This document shows, piece by piece, positions 54,510-63,852 of a DNA stretch of 64,000 nt. Numbering within the stretch: the stretch's first letter is position 1; each line of letters opens with the position of its first letter. The stretch is from Bryopsis sp. KO-2023 (lineage: Eukaryota; Chlorophyta; Ulvophyceae; Bryopsidales; Bryopsidaceae), in assembly GCA_030272585.1 (NCBI GenBank), contig BSYQ01000006.1, positions 6,638,501-6,702,500 of the forward strand, read 5' to 3'. The translations under genes were made by a program, and so were the position numbers. Under the pieces are notes generated by a model. The model ran no database searches. It had not been told where the DNA came from and was given only the letters and a program-made list of their open reading frames with translations.

Positions 54510-54982
54510 TGTAGCGAATCAGGGTTTCTGACAGCCCTGCAGTACGTCAGCAGGCTTGCTGACAGTCCTGCAGTACTTTAAGTAGGAGGCTGGCTGCCCT
54601 GAGGCAGCGTACAGTCAGTCAGGGTGTGCTGGCAGTGAAGTAGTACGTGGACTACTGAGCTGGCAGCTGGAATGTTCTAGAAGGTCGCTCAGCACCACAG
54701 GAATGGCCGTGGGGCTGAGCTGGGCTCTGATTGAAAGGACTGCAAGGTTTGATGCCTTGCAGCATTGATGCAGACTGATGTTACAGCCTATGATCAGTTA
54801 GGATCAAGGCTGCTAGGGTATTCTATAAGTTCTTGGGGTTTGAACGTTCTTGTTACCTTACTTTGGGATTGAACTCCCTTTGTCTCGCTTCCAAGTCGTC
54901 TATTCTTTCCCTCCAAGCCGTTTCAGGCTTGCAGTTCACAGCCGGCAGCCCACAATAGCGGTCTGCAGGCGGATTCACTACA
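54510..54982 (+). repeat. 3' LTR of element E
   Basis: Copy of 37788-38260 with one noticed change (CTTGTTACC for CTTGTAACC), followed by TSD GATAG. Confidence 0.95.
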
Positions 54983-55116
54983 GATAGTTGGGATTTCCAG
55001 ACCCTCTGAGTTTACGACCGGCTCTTGCTCGTGCCCCCGTACGTTATGTACTCCTGGCTGCGCGAGCGTCCACTTTACTTGGTAGGTGTCGTTTAGTTCG
55101 TGGATCCTCTCCTCTT

Positions 55117-55416
55117 TCATTGGTGAAAAAGCGATGTCAGGGCCAAGGAGTTCCGTTCCTCCTCGTCGTAGCGGTAAAACCTTGATGTAGTGGGAAAGTC
55201 GAGAGGTGACTCGGTAGTTGGGGTTGGCTGATTCTCCTTGTCAGCCTGTTCTTCCAGCTCTTTCAGGAAGCAGAGTAGGTCGAGTTCTTCGTAGTTCAAC
55301 TGGACCTCGTTCCTCCTAGCTTCCCTCCGCACAATCGGTAATCCCAGCTCCTCGTCGGGATACTGCCACTCTACTCTGTAATAAAGATCGAGAAGGTGAG
55401 CCAGCCAAGGGTCCAT
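55117..55416 (-). CDS. Leader ORF L2 of C, 99 aa
   Basis: ATG at 55416, 12 nt after the L1 stop. Acidic protein with WLAHLLDLYYRVEW and a Leu/Glu-rich helix (LDLLCFLKELEEQ). The stop overlaps the L3 ATG as ATGA (55120-55117). No family recognised. Confidence 0.5.
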   Translation of the reverse strand: MDPWLAHLLDLYYRVEWQYPDEELGLPIVRREARRNEVQLNYEELDLLCFLKELEEQADKENQPTPTTESPLDFPTTSRFYRYDEEERNSLALTSLFHQ

Positions 55417-55428
55417 AGACAACAAAAC

Positions 55429-55659
55429 TCACTGATGTTGGGGTTCCTCCTGAGTTGGGGTTTCAGGGGTAAGCGGAAGATCAACTGTCGCCTCTGTCTC
55501 AGTTCTCGATTCGCTTGATCCTGTGCTTTCAGTATCACTATTGTCTTCGCCTATGTGCAGAACTTCCAACGGGTTCTCTTCCAGCCAGAGGTCTACAAGC
55601 AGTAACCTAGGATCTCCTTCTTCGCCAAACCAGTATTCTTCTTCTCTGATTATAGGCAT
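55429..55659 (-). CDS. Leader ORF L1 of C, 76 aa
   Basis: The first ATG after the primer site (55659), six nt beyond it. Very acidic; the C-terminal half is Ser/Thr/Glu/Pro-rich. WFGEEGDPRLLLVDLWLEEN is the only hydrophobic part. No family recognised. Its position makes it the first cistron of the C RNA. Confidence 0.5.
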   Translation of the reverse strand: MPIIREEEYWFGEEGDPRLLLVDLWLEENPLEVLHIGEDNSDTESTGSSESRTETEATVDLPLTPETPTQEEPQHQ

Positions 55660-55664
55660 AACTC

Positions 55665-55676
55665 GCTCCGAAACCA
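55665..55676 (-). other. Primer binding site of C
   Basis: TGGTTTCGGAGC one nt after the 5' LTR end. Confidence 0.8.
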
Positions 55677-55677
55677 G

Positions 55678-56249
55678 TGAAACGGATTTGTTTCCTGAGG
55701 CTGAATACTTCCAGCCGCCACTTGATCCGTTCTTCACACACGTTGGGAGACGACCAGAAGTTCTATAGGAAAGGTCTGAGACACGAGAGTATACAACTGA
55801 AATCTTATTTCAACAAGCTTGTTCTTTACAACGATCCCCAGCCTTTTATACTCTCAGCCCAGAGCTTCTAGAAAACTCCCAGCCCATCTCCTAACCTTAC
55901 AAATACTAGCTATCATCTAGCTCTCCTCAAAACGTCTCTATCATTTCTCAGCTCAGCCCTTCTAGCCAGAGCTCCGACTAACCCTTTATAACCCTTGATA
56001 ACCTCTAGACTAAGGACCCAGACTGAAGCTCCTTCCAGTCTGACTCCCGACTCTCTACCCAAACTCTCAGCCATCTGAGACCTGACACTGAATATACTGA
56101 ACCTGGTTCGAACTCTTTTCACTACGTTTCAGCCTCTCATTGAGCATCACGTAACTACCCCATTCCAGTCAGTCCGCGACTACCTGGAACTCTCAGACTG
56201 TAACCTCTGTTTTCCGCCTAGATCTTCGCCTACTAAGTCAGCCGTTTCA
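55678..56249 (-). repeat. 5' LTR of element C
   Basis: Same family as 30822-31391, with about eight differences. TATAAAAGG at 55850-55842 is the likely TATA box. Confidence 0.93.
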
Positions 56250-56408
56250 ATGCCAGTGAACACGTCTCGACGAGCCCTATCCGTAGGTACCTCTCTCGAG
56301 TCGATCGGATATGTGGTTGGGGAGTTATGGCGTAAAGAGCATCGTTCGTTCAAACGCAAGCACGCGTGACGCCCAGTTTTCCAATCCCCATAACTCCCTT
56401 GTTTGTTA
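56250..56408. repeat. Satellite 2, unit left of the Tigger element
   Basis: Half a 322-bp unit, from ATGCCAGTGAACACG to CTTGTTTGTTA. It continues after the Tigger element at 58761. Confidence 0.9.
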
Positions 56409-58760
56409 CAGTATAAACGCGTTTGTAAGGAACGCCGACGATTGGGCAGCCTGGCACGTTCCTTGTAATGCTACCCACGTGTTCGCTCATCCAGCCTTGT
56501 TGCTTGTGGGAGCGTTCCTTGTAGTACTGATAGCACCTTTCCCAGCCTTCGTTCCTTGTTCTCGACGCGATTTTCTGTGAGACCCTTACATAATGATGAT
56601 TCACTTTTCGTCACTCTCTGATCGCATTCACGCTTCCCAACTCATCCACGCTTACCCACACCAGCTCAAGACAACGCAGCGCGAAGCGTGAGCGGTGGGA
56701 AAGGTACGAGGTCGACTCGTCGCGCTATGAAGGTCTCTGAAGCCTTAAGCGAGCTGGGGGTCTTGTACGAAAAGGGGGTCTTGTCGAAGGAGGAGTTCGA
56801 CTGCGAAAAGGGGCGCCTGTTGCAGGAGCTAAGGAAGAATGTTGAGGAGGGCGGCCCTTCTGAAGACCCAAGACGTGGGAAGGAGCCAAAGAAATTGAAG
56901 CAGATGGACTTGGCGGCCCTGCTTAAAGGGAAGAAAAAGGTGGCGCTGCCTGCAATGCAGGAAGGAAAGACATATGCTTGCTTGGAGTGTGGAATGCAGT
57001 TTTCCCATGCCCCTGCCTTAGCTGTCCACAAACAATTCAAGCACGAAGGAGGAGCATCAAGCTCTCTCCCAAGCACAGCAATTCACGAACATTCAGGGTG
57101 TGAGAGTGAATCTTTGGAGCCTGAGACTGTTGCAAAGGTCGAAAAGAGGGGAGGTGCACCGGTTCGAAAACACTATTCTGCAGAATTCAAAAAGAAAGTC
57201 ATCGACTTTTTGCAAGAGACGGAAGGAGAAAAAAGCATGGGGAGTGTTGCTGAACGATTTGGGGTATCAAAGTCGATGGTATACCGATGGAAAGAAGGGC
57301 AAAAAAGAATTCAGGGTGGCCGGGGCAAGAGGGGGAGATATCCCATCATGGAAGAAAAACTGTTTGCAAAAATCATGGAGGGAAGGGGCAAGGGAAGAAG
57401 AATGACGTCGGCAATAGTAAAACGAATGGCTAAGGATTTGATGGTCACGGAATACCCTGGTAAAAAATTCCTTGCATCTAATGACTGGTTGTCCAAGTTT
57501 CGACGGAGGTGGTCCTTGTCTATCCGGAAGGTTTCGAATAAAAAGGCCCGGATAGAGGATGGTCTTGAGAAGGTGAAAAAATTCCACATCCAATTTCGTC
57601 GAATGTTGGAGAACACTCGTTTAGATTCTTCGGATTGTGATGAGAATTGGGGAAAATTCTCTCCGGAGGTTCGATATAACGTTGATCAAGTGCCTTGTCC
57701 TTTTATAAACGAGGGTAGGGATACCACGATTGAGCCGAGGGGGTCGACTCGAGTTTGGGTGCAAGGAACTGGAAGTGGTCTTGAGAAACGAGCCGCAACC
57801 CTTCAATTGTGTATCAGGCCGATTGGGAAGCAACCTCCTCCATGCATAATCTTTCGAGGAAAAGGTTTGCGGATCTCTCAAAAAGAAAAGAAGTCTTATG
57901 CAAGGGGAGTTCGGGTATTATTCCAGCCAAAGGCTTGGGCAGATACCAACACATCTGTGAAGTGGGCTCGAGAAATATTTGCTCCGTTTGTCAGGCACGA
58001 GCACCCGAAAAAAGATGCCTTGCTTCTATGCGACAATGTGACGAGCCAAGTTGCATCAACCTTTCGTGAGGCGATGGATTCAAATGGAGTTTTGGTTTGG
58101 CTTTTACCTCCAAATACCAGTCATCTGATACAACCAATTGATCAAGGGATTGGAGCTATGGTGAAACACCATATGATGGAGGCAATGAATCGTCAATTGG
58201 AGGAGGACAAAAAATTTGCAGCAAAGTGGGATGCGTCTTCGCTCACCGCAAGTGAGCGAAGAATAGTCATGACGCATTGGCTCAAAGATGCTTGGGATGT
58301 CCTTTTGGAGAAAAAAGAGACCTTATGGAAAGTTTTTGAGCGAACAGGAGCTCTATTGGGGATAGAAAAGGGTCATGAAAAGATAAAAATTGAGGGCTTA
58401 CCTGAGTATGCTAATATTTTGAAGGAGGCATTTGAAAATGGAAGTGATCAAATCGAAAGTGAGACTGATCACGAAAAGAGTGACACTGGAAGCGATGAGG
58501 GGGAGGTTTGGTCTGAGCTCTCCGGTAGTGGTGACTCGAGTGGTGAAGATGATGGCAATTTGCCCAGGGGAGAGAGCGTGAATGGATGAGGATATGTAAT
58601 GTTTCTTTGGATTAGTTCCTTAACTTATCGTTCCTTATTTAGTTAATAAACGAAATTCTAGCCGTTCGTTCCTTGCAATGGTGTTCCTTCTGCAATCACT
58701 AAGCCTTTTTTCTAGCCTAGCGTTGCTTCCAGGGTGTTCCTTACAAACGCGTTTATACTG
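56409..58760 (+). mobile_element. Complete pogo/Tigger-like DNA transposon
   Basis: Perfect 25-bp terminal inverted repeats (56409-56433 and 58736-58760, outer CAGTATAAACGCG) are flanked by TA (56407-56408 and 58761-58762). Neighbouring satellite units show the empty site TTGTTTGTTACTCGATCG. GTTCCTTG-type subterminal motifs lie at both ends. The single transposase ORF is intact. Confidence 0.95.
56727..58589 (+). CDS. Pogo/Tigger-family transposase with SHOCT-like and C2H2 N-terminus
   Basis: A 620-aa protein from ATG 56727 (the frame is open a little upstream). Residues 2-35 resemble a SHOCT helix-turn (LYEKGVLSKEEFDCEKGRLL). A C2H2 zinc finger follows at C85-x2-C88-x12-H101-x4-H106. A psq-type HTH spans about 150-190 (GSVAERFGVSKSMVYRWK), a CENP-B-type HTH about 205-265 (NDWLSKFRRRW), and the DDE_1 catalytic core has D320 (NVDQ), D436 (LLCDNV) and D472 (QPIDQG). 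The tail is acidic. The two HTH domains would bind the terminal repeats; the third acidic residue as Asp fits pogo elements. The zinc finger and SHOCT-like piece are unusual additions. Confidence 0.9.
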   Translation: MKVSEALSELGVLYEKGVLSKEEFDCEKGRLLQELRKNVEEGGPSEDPRRGKEPKKLKQMDLAALLKGKKKVALPAMQEGKTYACLECGMQFSHAPALAVHKQFKHEGGASSSLPSTAIHEHSGCESESLEPETVAKVEKRGGAPVRKHYSAEFKKKVIDFLQETEGEKSMGSVAERFGVSKSMVYRWKEGQKRIQGGRGKRGRYPIMEEKLFAKIMEGRGKGRRMTSAIVKRMAKDLMVTEYPGKKFLASNDWLSKFRRRWSLSIRKVSNKKARIEDGLEKVKKFHIQFRRMLENTRLDSSDCDENWGKFSPEVRYNVDQVPCPFINEGRDTTIEPRGSTRVWVQGTGSGLEKRAATLQLCIRPIGKQPPPCIIFRGKGLRISQKEKKSYARGVRVLFQPKAWADTNTSVKWAREIFAPFVRHEHPKKDALLLCDNVTSQVASTFREAMDSNGVLVWLLPPNTSHLIQPIDQGIGAMVKHHMMEAMNRQLEEDKKFAAKWDASSLTASERRIVMTHWLKDAWDVLLEKKETLWKVFERTGALLGIEKGHEKIKIEGLPEYANILKEAFENGSDQIESETDHEKSDTGSDEGEVWSELSGSGDSSGEDDGNLPRGESVNG

Positions 58761-61700
58761 TACTCGATCGACCCCAAACAAAAACCATAGCGCTCCACTC
58801 TTAAAGGCCCTTCCACACACGATTTTGGCCCTAAACCCTAAACCCTCATCGCGACTCCGCGTGAGGCCTAGTTTTCGACGAAACGAGGTCGCTCCTCGGC
58901 GAGGCACCCAAACACCTCTTCGTAGATGCCAGGGAACACGTCTCGACGAGCCCCATCCGTAGGTACCTCTCCCGAGTCGATCGGATATGTGGTTGGGGAG
59001 TTATGGCGTAAAGAGCATCGTTCGTTCAAACGCAAGCACGCGTGACGCCCAGATTTCCAACCCCCATAACTCCCTTGTTTGTTACTCGATCGACCCCAAA
59101 CAAAAACCATAGCGCTCCACTCTTAAAGGCCCTTCCACACACGATTTTGGCCCTAAACCCTAAACCCTCATCGCGACTCCGCGTGAGGCCTAGTTTTCGA
59201 CGAAACGAGGTCGCTCCTCGACGAGGCACCCAAACACCTCTTCGTAGATGCCAGGGAACACGTCTCGACGAGCCCCATCCGTAGGTACCTCTCCCGAGAC
59301 GATCGGATATGTGGTTGGGGAGTTATGGCGTAAAGAGCATCGTTCGTTCAAACGCAAGCACGCGTGACGCCCAGTTTTCCAACCCCCATAACTCCCTTGT
59401 TTGTTACTCGATCGACCCCAAACAAAAACCATAGCGCTCCACTCTTAAAGGCCCTTCCACACACGATTTTGGCCCTAAACCCTAAACCCTCATCGCGACT
59501 CCGCGTGAGGCCTAGTTTTCGACGAAACGAGGTCGCTCCTCGGCGAGGCACCCAAACACCTCTTCGTAGATGCCAGGGAACACGTCTCGACGAGCCCTAT
59601 CCGTAGGTACCTCTCCCGAGACGATCGGATATGTGGTTGGGGAGTTATGGCGTAAAGAGCATCGTTCGTTCAAACGCAAGCACGCGTGACGCCCAGTTTT
59701 TCAACCCCCATAACTCCCTTGTTTGTTACTCGATCGACCCCAAACAAAAACCATAGCGCTCCACTCTTAAAGGCCCTTCCACACACGATTTTGGCCCTAA
59801 ACCCTAAACCCTCATCGCGACTCCGCGTGAGGCCTAGTTTTCGACGAAACGAGGTCGCTCCTCGGCAAGGCACCTCTTCGTAGATGTCAGTGAATACGTC
59901 TCGACGAGCCCTATCCGTAGGTACCTCTCCTGAGTCGATCGGATATGTGGTTGGGGAGTTATGGCGTGAAGAGCATCGTTCGCTCAAACGCAAGCACGCG
60001 TGACGCCCAGTTTTCCAACCCCCATAACTCCCTTGTTTGTTACTCGATCGACCCCAAACAAAAACCATAGCGCTCCACTCTTAAAGGCCCTTCCACACAC
60101 GATTTTGGCCCTAAACCCTAAACCCTCATCGCGACTCCGCGTGAGGCCTAGTTTTCGACGAAACGAGGTCGCTCCTCGGCGAGGCACCCAAACACCTCTT
60201 CGTAGATGCCAGGGAACACGTCTCGACGAGCCCTATCCGTAGGTACCTCTCCCGAGACGATCGGATATGTGGTTGGGGAGTTATGGCGTAAAGAGCATCG
60301 TTCGTTCAAACGCAAGCACGCGTGACGCCCAGTTTTTCAACCCCCATAACTCCCTTGTTTGTTACTCGATCGACCCCAAACAAAAACCATAGCGCTCCAC
60401 TCTTAAAGGCCCTTCCACACACGATTTCGGCCCTAAACCCTAAACCCTCATCGCGACTCCGCGTGAGGCCTAGTTTTCGACGAAACGAGGTCGCTCCTCG
60501 GCGAGGCACCCAAACACCTCTTCGTAGATGCCAGGGAACACGTCTCGACGAGCCCCATCCGTAGGTACCTCTCCCGAGACGATCGGATACGTGGTTGGGG
60601 AGTTATGGCGTAAAGAGCATCGTTCGTTCAAACGCAAGCACGCGTGACGCCCAGTTTTCCACCCCCCATAACTCCCTTGTTTGTTACTCGATCGACCCCA
60701 AACAAAAACCATAGCGCTCCACTCTTAAAGGCCCTTCCACACACGATTTTGGCCCTGAACCCTAAACCCTCATCGCGACTCCGCGTGAGGCCTAGTTTTC
60801 GACGAAACGAGGTCGCTCCTCGGCGAGTCACCCAAACACCTCTTCGTAGATGCCAGGGAACACGTCTCGACGAGCCCCATCCGTAGGTACCTCTCCCGAG
60901 ACGATCGGATATGTGGTTGGGGAGTTATGGCGTAAAGAGCATCGTTCGTTCAAACGCAAGCACGCGTGACGCCCAGTTTTCCAACCCCCATAACTCCCTT
61001 GTTTGTTACTCGATCGACCCCAAACAAAAACCATAGCGCTCCACTCTTAAAGGCCCTTCCACACGCGATTTTGGCCCTAAACCCTAAACCCTCATCGCGA
61101 CTCCGCGTGAGGCCTAGTTTTCGACGAAACGAGGTCGCTCCTCGGCGAGGCACCCAAACACCTCTTCGTAGATGCCAGGGAACACGTCTCGACGAGCCCT
61201 ATCCGTAGGTACCTCTCCCGAGACGATCGGATATGTGGTTGGGGAGTTATGGCGTAAAGAGCATCGTTCGTTCAAACGCAAGCACGCGTGACGCCCAGTT
61301 TTCCAACCCCCATAACTCCCTTGTTTGTTACTCGATCGACCCCAAACAAAAACCATAGCGCTCCACTCTTAAAGGCCCTTCCACACACGATTTCGGCCCT
61401 AAACCCTAAACCCTCATCGCGACTCCGCGTGAGGCCTAGTTTTCGACGAAACGAGGTCGCTCCTCGGCGAGGCACCCAAACACCTCTTCGAAGATGCCAG
61501 GGAACACGTCTCGTTAGCCCTATCCGTAGGTACCTCTCCCGAGTCGATCGGATATGTGGTTGGGGAGTTATGGCGTAAAGAGCATCGTTCGTTCAAACGC
61601 AAGCAGTTTTCCAACCCCCATAACTCCCTTGTTTGTTACTCGATCGACCCCAAACAAAAACCATAGCGCTCCACTCTTAAAGGCCCTTCCACACACGATT

Positions 61701-62310
61701 TTGGCCCTAAACCCTAAACCCTCATCGCGACTCCGCGTGAGGCCTAGTTTTCGACGAAACGAGGTCGCTCCTCGGCAAGGCACCTCTTCGTAGATGTCAG
61801 TGAATACGTCTCGACGAGCCCTATCCGTAGGTACCTCTCCTGAGTCGATCGGATATGTGGTTGGGGAGTTATGGCGTGAAGAGCATCGTTCGCTCAAACG
61901 CAAGCACGCGTGACGCCCAGTTTTCCAACCCCCATAACTCCCTTGTTTGTTACTCGATCGACCCCAAACAAAAACCATAGCGCTCCACTCTTAAAGGCCC
62001 TTCCACACACGATTTTGGCCCTAAACCCTAAACCCTCATCGCGACTCCGCGTGAGGCCTAGTTTTCGACGAAACGAGGTCGCTCCTCGGCGAGGCACCTC
62101 TTCGTAGATGCCAGGGAACACGTCTCGACGAGCCCTATCCGTAGGTACCTCTCCCGAGTCGATCGGATATGTGGTTGGGGAGTTATGGCGTAAAGAGCAT
62201 CGTTCGTTCAAACGCAAGCAGTTTTCCAACCCCCATAACTCCCTTGTTTGTTACTCGATCGACCCCAAACAAAAACCATAGCGCTCCACTCTTAAAGGCC
62301 CTTCCACACA
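58761..62310. repeat. Satellite 2: 322-bp tandem array
   Basis: About eleven units with period 322 bp and shorter variants of about 304-314 bp. Each contains GTGGTTGGGGAGTTATG, a second CATAACTCCC in inverse orientation, and two CCCTAAA telomere-type repeats. Short frames in each unit are by-products of the repeat. Confidence 0.95.
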
Positions 62311-62352
62311 GGGTTTATGGTTTAGGGTTTAGGGTTTAGGGTTTTAGGGTTT
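62311..62352. repeat. Interstitial TTTAGGG telomere-type tract
   Basis: About six degenerate TTTAGGG units, in inverse orientation to the CCCTAAA inside the satellite units, mark the array edge. Confidence 0.85.
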
Positions 62353-63090
62353 TTAGTAGAAATCAAAACGTCAAACTAATTTTGTTGGCCTTGAGATTTT
62401 GACACCCCCCCAAATCGACCCCAAGGAACTCGATTTTTCAATCTACGTCCAAAAAAAATGATTAGTTTTTGAGTTATGGCCAAAAAAGGGCATTTTTGGA
62501 GGTTTTTTAGTCATAAAAGTTTTGGTTCTATTTTTATCTTCTGAAAAAAGTTTCGCAAATGTTGTCCCTCTATGTGGGAACATTTCCTCAAAATTTCAGG
62601 TGAAAATAATGATTCATTTGTAAGCGCTTGGGCCTTAAAGATGGCCCATTTTGGCGTTTTTATGCGTTTTTCGTAAGGGAAAAATCACAGATTGATCATA
62701 ACTCCCCAACCACTTACTTTTTTGAAATTCCGTTTTCAGATTTTGGATTTTTGGAAAAAAGTAGTTTTCGACTTTTTCGAAATTATTATGTAATTTATTA
62801 AATTCCACTTTTCATTAGGCTATAACTCCTCAAGGAGACCTCCGATTGAAATTCTGTCTGAGCGAAAATGAATTATGGAAGAAAGTAACTTTTCGATTTT
62901 TCGGATTACGTGAGCATTAGTCATGACGACTTTGACGTCTATGACTAAGGACGACTTTTGACAAAAATGCAATATTATAATCAAAAGTTCAGAAATTTTA
63001 CGTAGATTTTGAAATTTTATGTTTCGGCCGAAAAATCGTAAGAGGCAAGCTGGTAGGAACGAAAGAAGCGGAAAGAACTGCGAAAGGATA
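62353..63090. other. A/T-rich non-coding region sharing the satellite box
   Basis: No gene. CATAACTCCCCAACCAC at about 62698-62714 is the reverse complement of the box in satellite 2. GAGTTATGGC near 62471 and ATAACTCC near 62822 are partial copies. It looks like a diverged satellite or its founder. Confidence 0.5.
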
Positions 63091-63230
63091 CAAGGAAGGA
63101 TTCGAACCTTCGACACTACAAAAGTATCAAAAAACAAAGTCACAGAAAGGTTGCCCCAGGAGGGAATTGAACCCCCGACGATCCTATTGGCTAATGAGAC
63201 AAGCAGACATCTCGAACAGAGATAGGACTT
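63091..63230 (-). pseudogene. tRNA-like fragments
   Basis: Two minus-strand T-arm-like motifs, GGTTCGAATCC (about 63098-63108) and GGGGGTTCAATTCCC (about 63162-63176), resemble tRNA 3' halves (B box). I find no complete cloverleaf or paired acceptor stem. Confidence 0.4.
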
Positions 63231-63235
63231 TCCGG

Positions 63236-63420
63236 TTACGGTACCGTAAACCGTACCGTAACCCCACTCCGGTCACTTACGGTTACGGTAGTTACGGTCC
63301 GGACCGGAGTGGTTTTCGTGCTCGGAACCGGACCACCGTACCACTCCGTACTGCTCCGGTACCGGACCGTACCGACCGTAACCACCGTACCAACCGTAAA
63401 CCGTAAATAGTAACCCCCGC
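63236..63420. repeat. ACCGT/ACGGT simple palindromic repeats
   Basis: Dense GGTACCGTAACCG-type motifs on both strands can form many hairpins. A second block lies at about 63526-63660. Confidence 0.8.
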
Positions 63421-63444
63421 AGGGTCCCGAGAACCCAAAGGAAC

Positions 63445-63515
63445 CCAAGGGGATTCGAACCCACGACCTTACAGACTACAGCCTAACGCTTTAGCACTGA
63501 ACCACACTACTTCAC
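63445..63515 (-). pseudogene. tRNA-like sequence
   Basis: On the minus strand: TGGTTCAGTGCTAAAGCG (A-box/D-arm-like), CTGTAGT (anticodon-loop-like, GTA) and GTGGGTTCGAATCC (T-arm). The acceptor strands do not pair and the anticodon stem is poor, so it looks like a pseudogene or SINE head. Confidence 0.45.
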
Positions 63516-63525
63516 GATGATTTAG

Positions 63526-63660
63526 GGGCTACCGTAGCTATACCGTACCTGTTCCGTACCGTAAAAACAACATATTACTCCGGTTACGGTACGGAGTTAC
63601 GGCCGTAATACGGAACCGTAAACCGACCGTAACCGGACCGGACCGTAGCCGGACCAAAAA
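63526..63660. repeat. Second ACCGT-type repeat block
   Basis: Same motif class as 63236-63420. The two blocks alternate with the tRNA-like pieces. Confidence 0.75.
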
Positions 63661-63804
63661 TTTGGCCCAAGTCCTATCTCTGATCTCGAATACCCGCCAG
63701 GACGTCGAACCAGCACGACAACTGGGGCCCCGATATTTTGGGTCGCTCAAGGGGTATTATACGAAATTATCATTGGGTTTGAACAAGTTTGTAACTTTGT
63801 TCGC

Positions 63805-63852
63805 CTTTGGATTCGATCCCACAACCTGTACGACCGAAGACTCTAACTAATC
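63805..63852 (-). pseudogene. tRNA-like T-arm fragment
   Basis: GGGATCGAATCC on the minus strand with an upstream TCTTCGGTCGTACAGG. A partial tRNA-like end only. 63853-64000 shows nothing recognisable. Confidence 0.35.

Larger units (their letters stand above)
37788..54982 (+). mobile_element. Element E: chromovirus with ORF3, interrupted by F
   Basis: The 473-bp LTRs (37788-38260 and 54510-54982) differ at one noticed position. The TSD GATAG is perfect (37783-37787 and 54983-54987). Gag, pol and ORF3 are intact; F is inserted in the 3' untranslated region (TSD TTATT). It is inserted into leader ORF L3 of C. Confidence 0.95.
37561..55120 (-). pseudogene. Leader ORF L3 of C, split by element E
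   Basis: The two halves are 55120-54983 and 37782-37561 on the minus strand. The ATG at 55120 overlaps the L2 stop as ATGA. Read across the E insertion with a single TSD copy the frame is continuous, and its stop lies eight nt before the gag ATG. The protein would be small (about 119 aa) and hydrophilic, with a basic C-terminal part (KRQSKKVRVSEF). No family recognised. E disrupts it. Confidence 0.6.
30822..56249 (-). mobile_element. Element C: chromovirus with three leader ORFs and ORF3, interrupted by E
   Basis: The minus-strand LTRs lie at 55678-56249 (5') and 30822-31391 (3'). The coding order is L1, L2, L3, gag, pol, ORF3. Element E (37788-54982) is inserted inside L3 with TSD GATAG. 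The C LTRs differ by about eight changes, more than those of E and F, agreeing with the nesting. The flanks are both satellite sequence but show no matching TSD (CTCGG versus ATGCC). Confidence 0.92.

Noticed and set aside
58868..62229. Repeated 65-136-aa frames on both strands of the 322-bp satellite
   Set aside because: They recur with the repeat period, overlap on both strands and match no protein feature; by-products of the tandem repeat.
58761..62310. CRISPR array
   Set aside because: Units are 322 bp with no short repeat/unique spacer pattern, and the genome is eukaryotic.
63445..63515. Functional tRNA-Tyr(GTA)
   Set aside because: The acceptor strands do not pair and the anticodon stem is poor, so only a tRNA-like sequence is reported.
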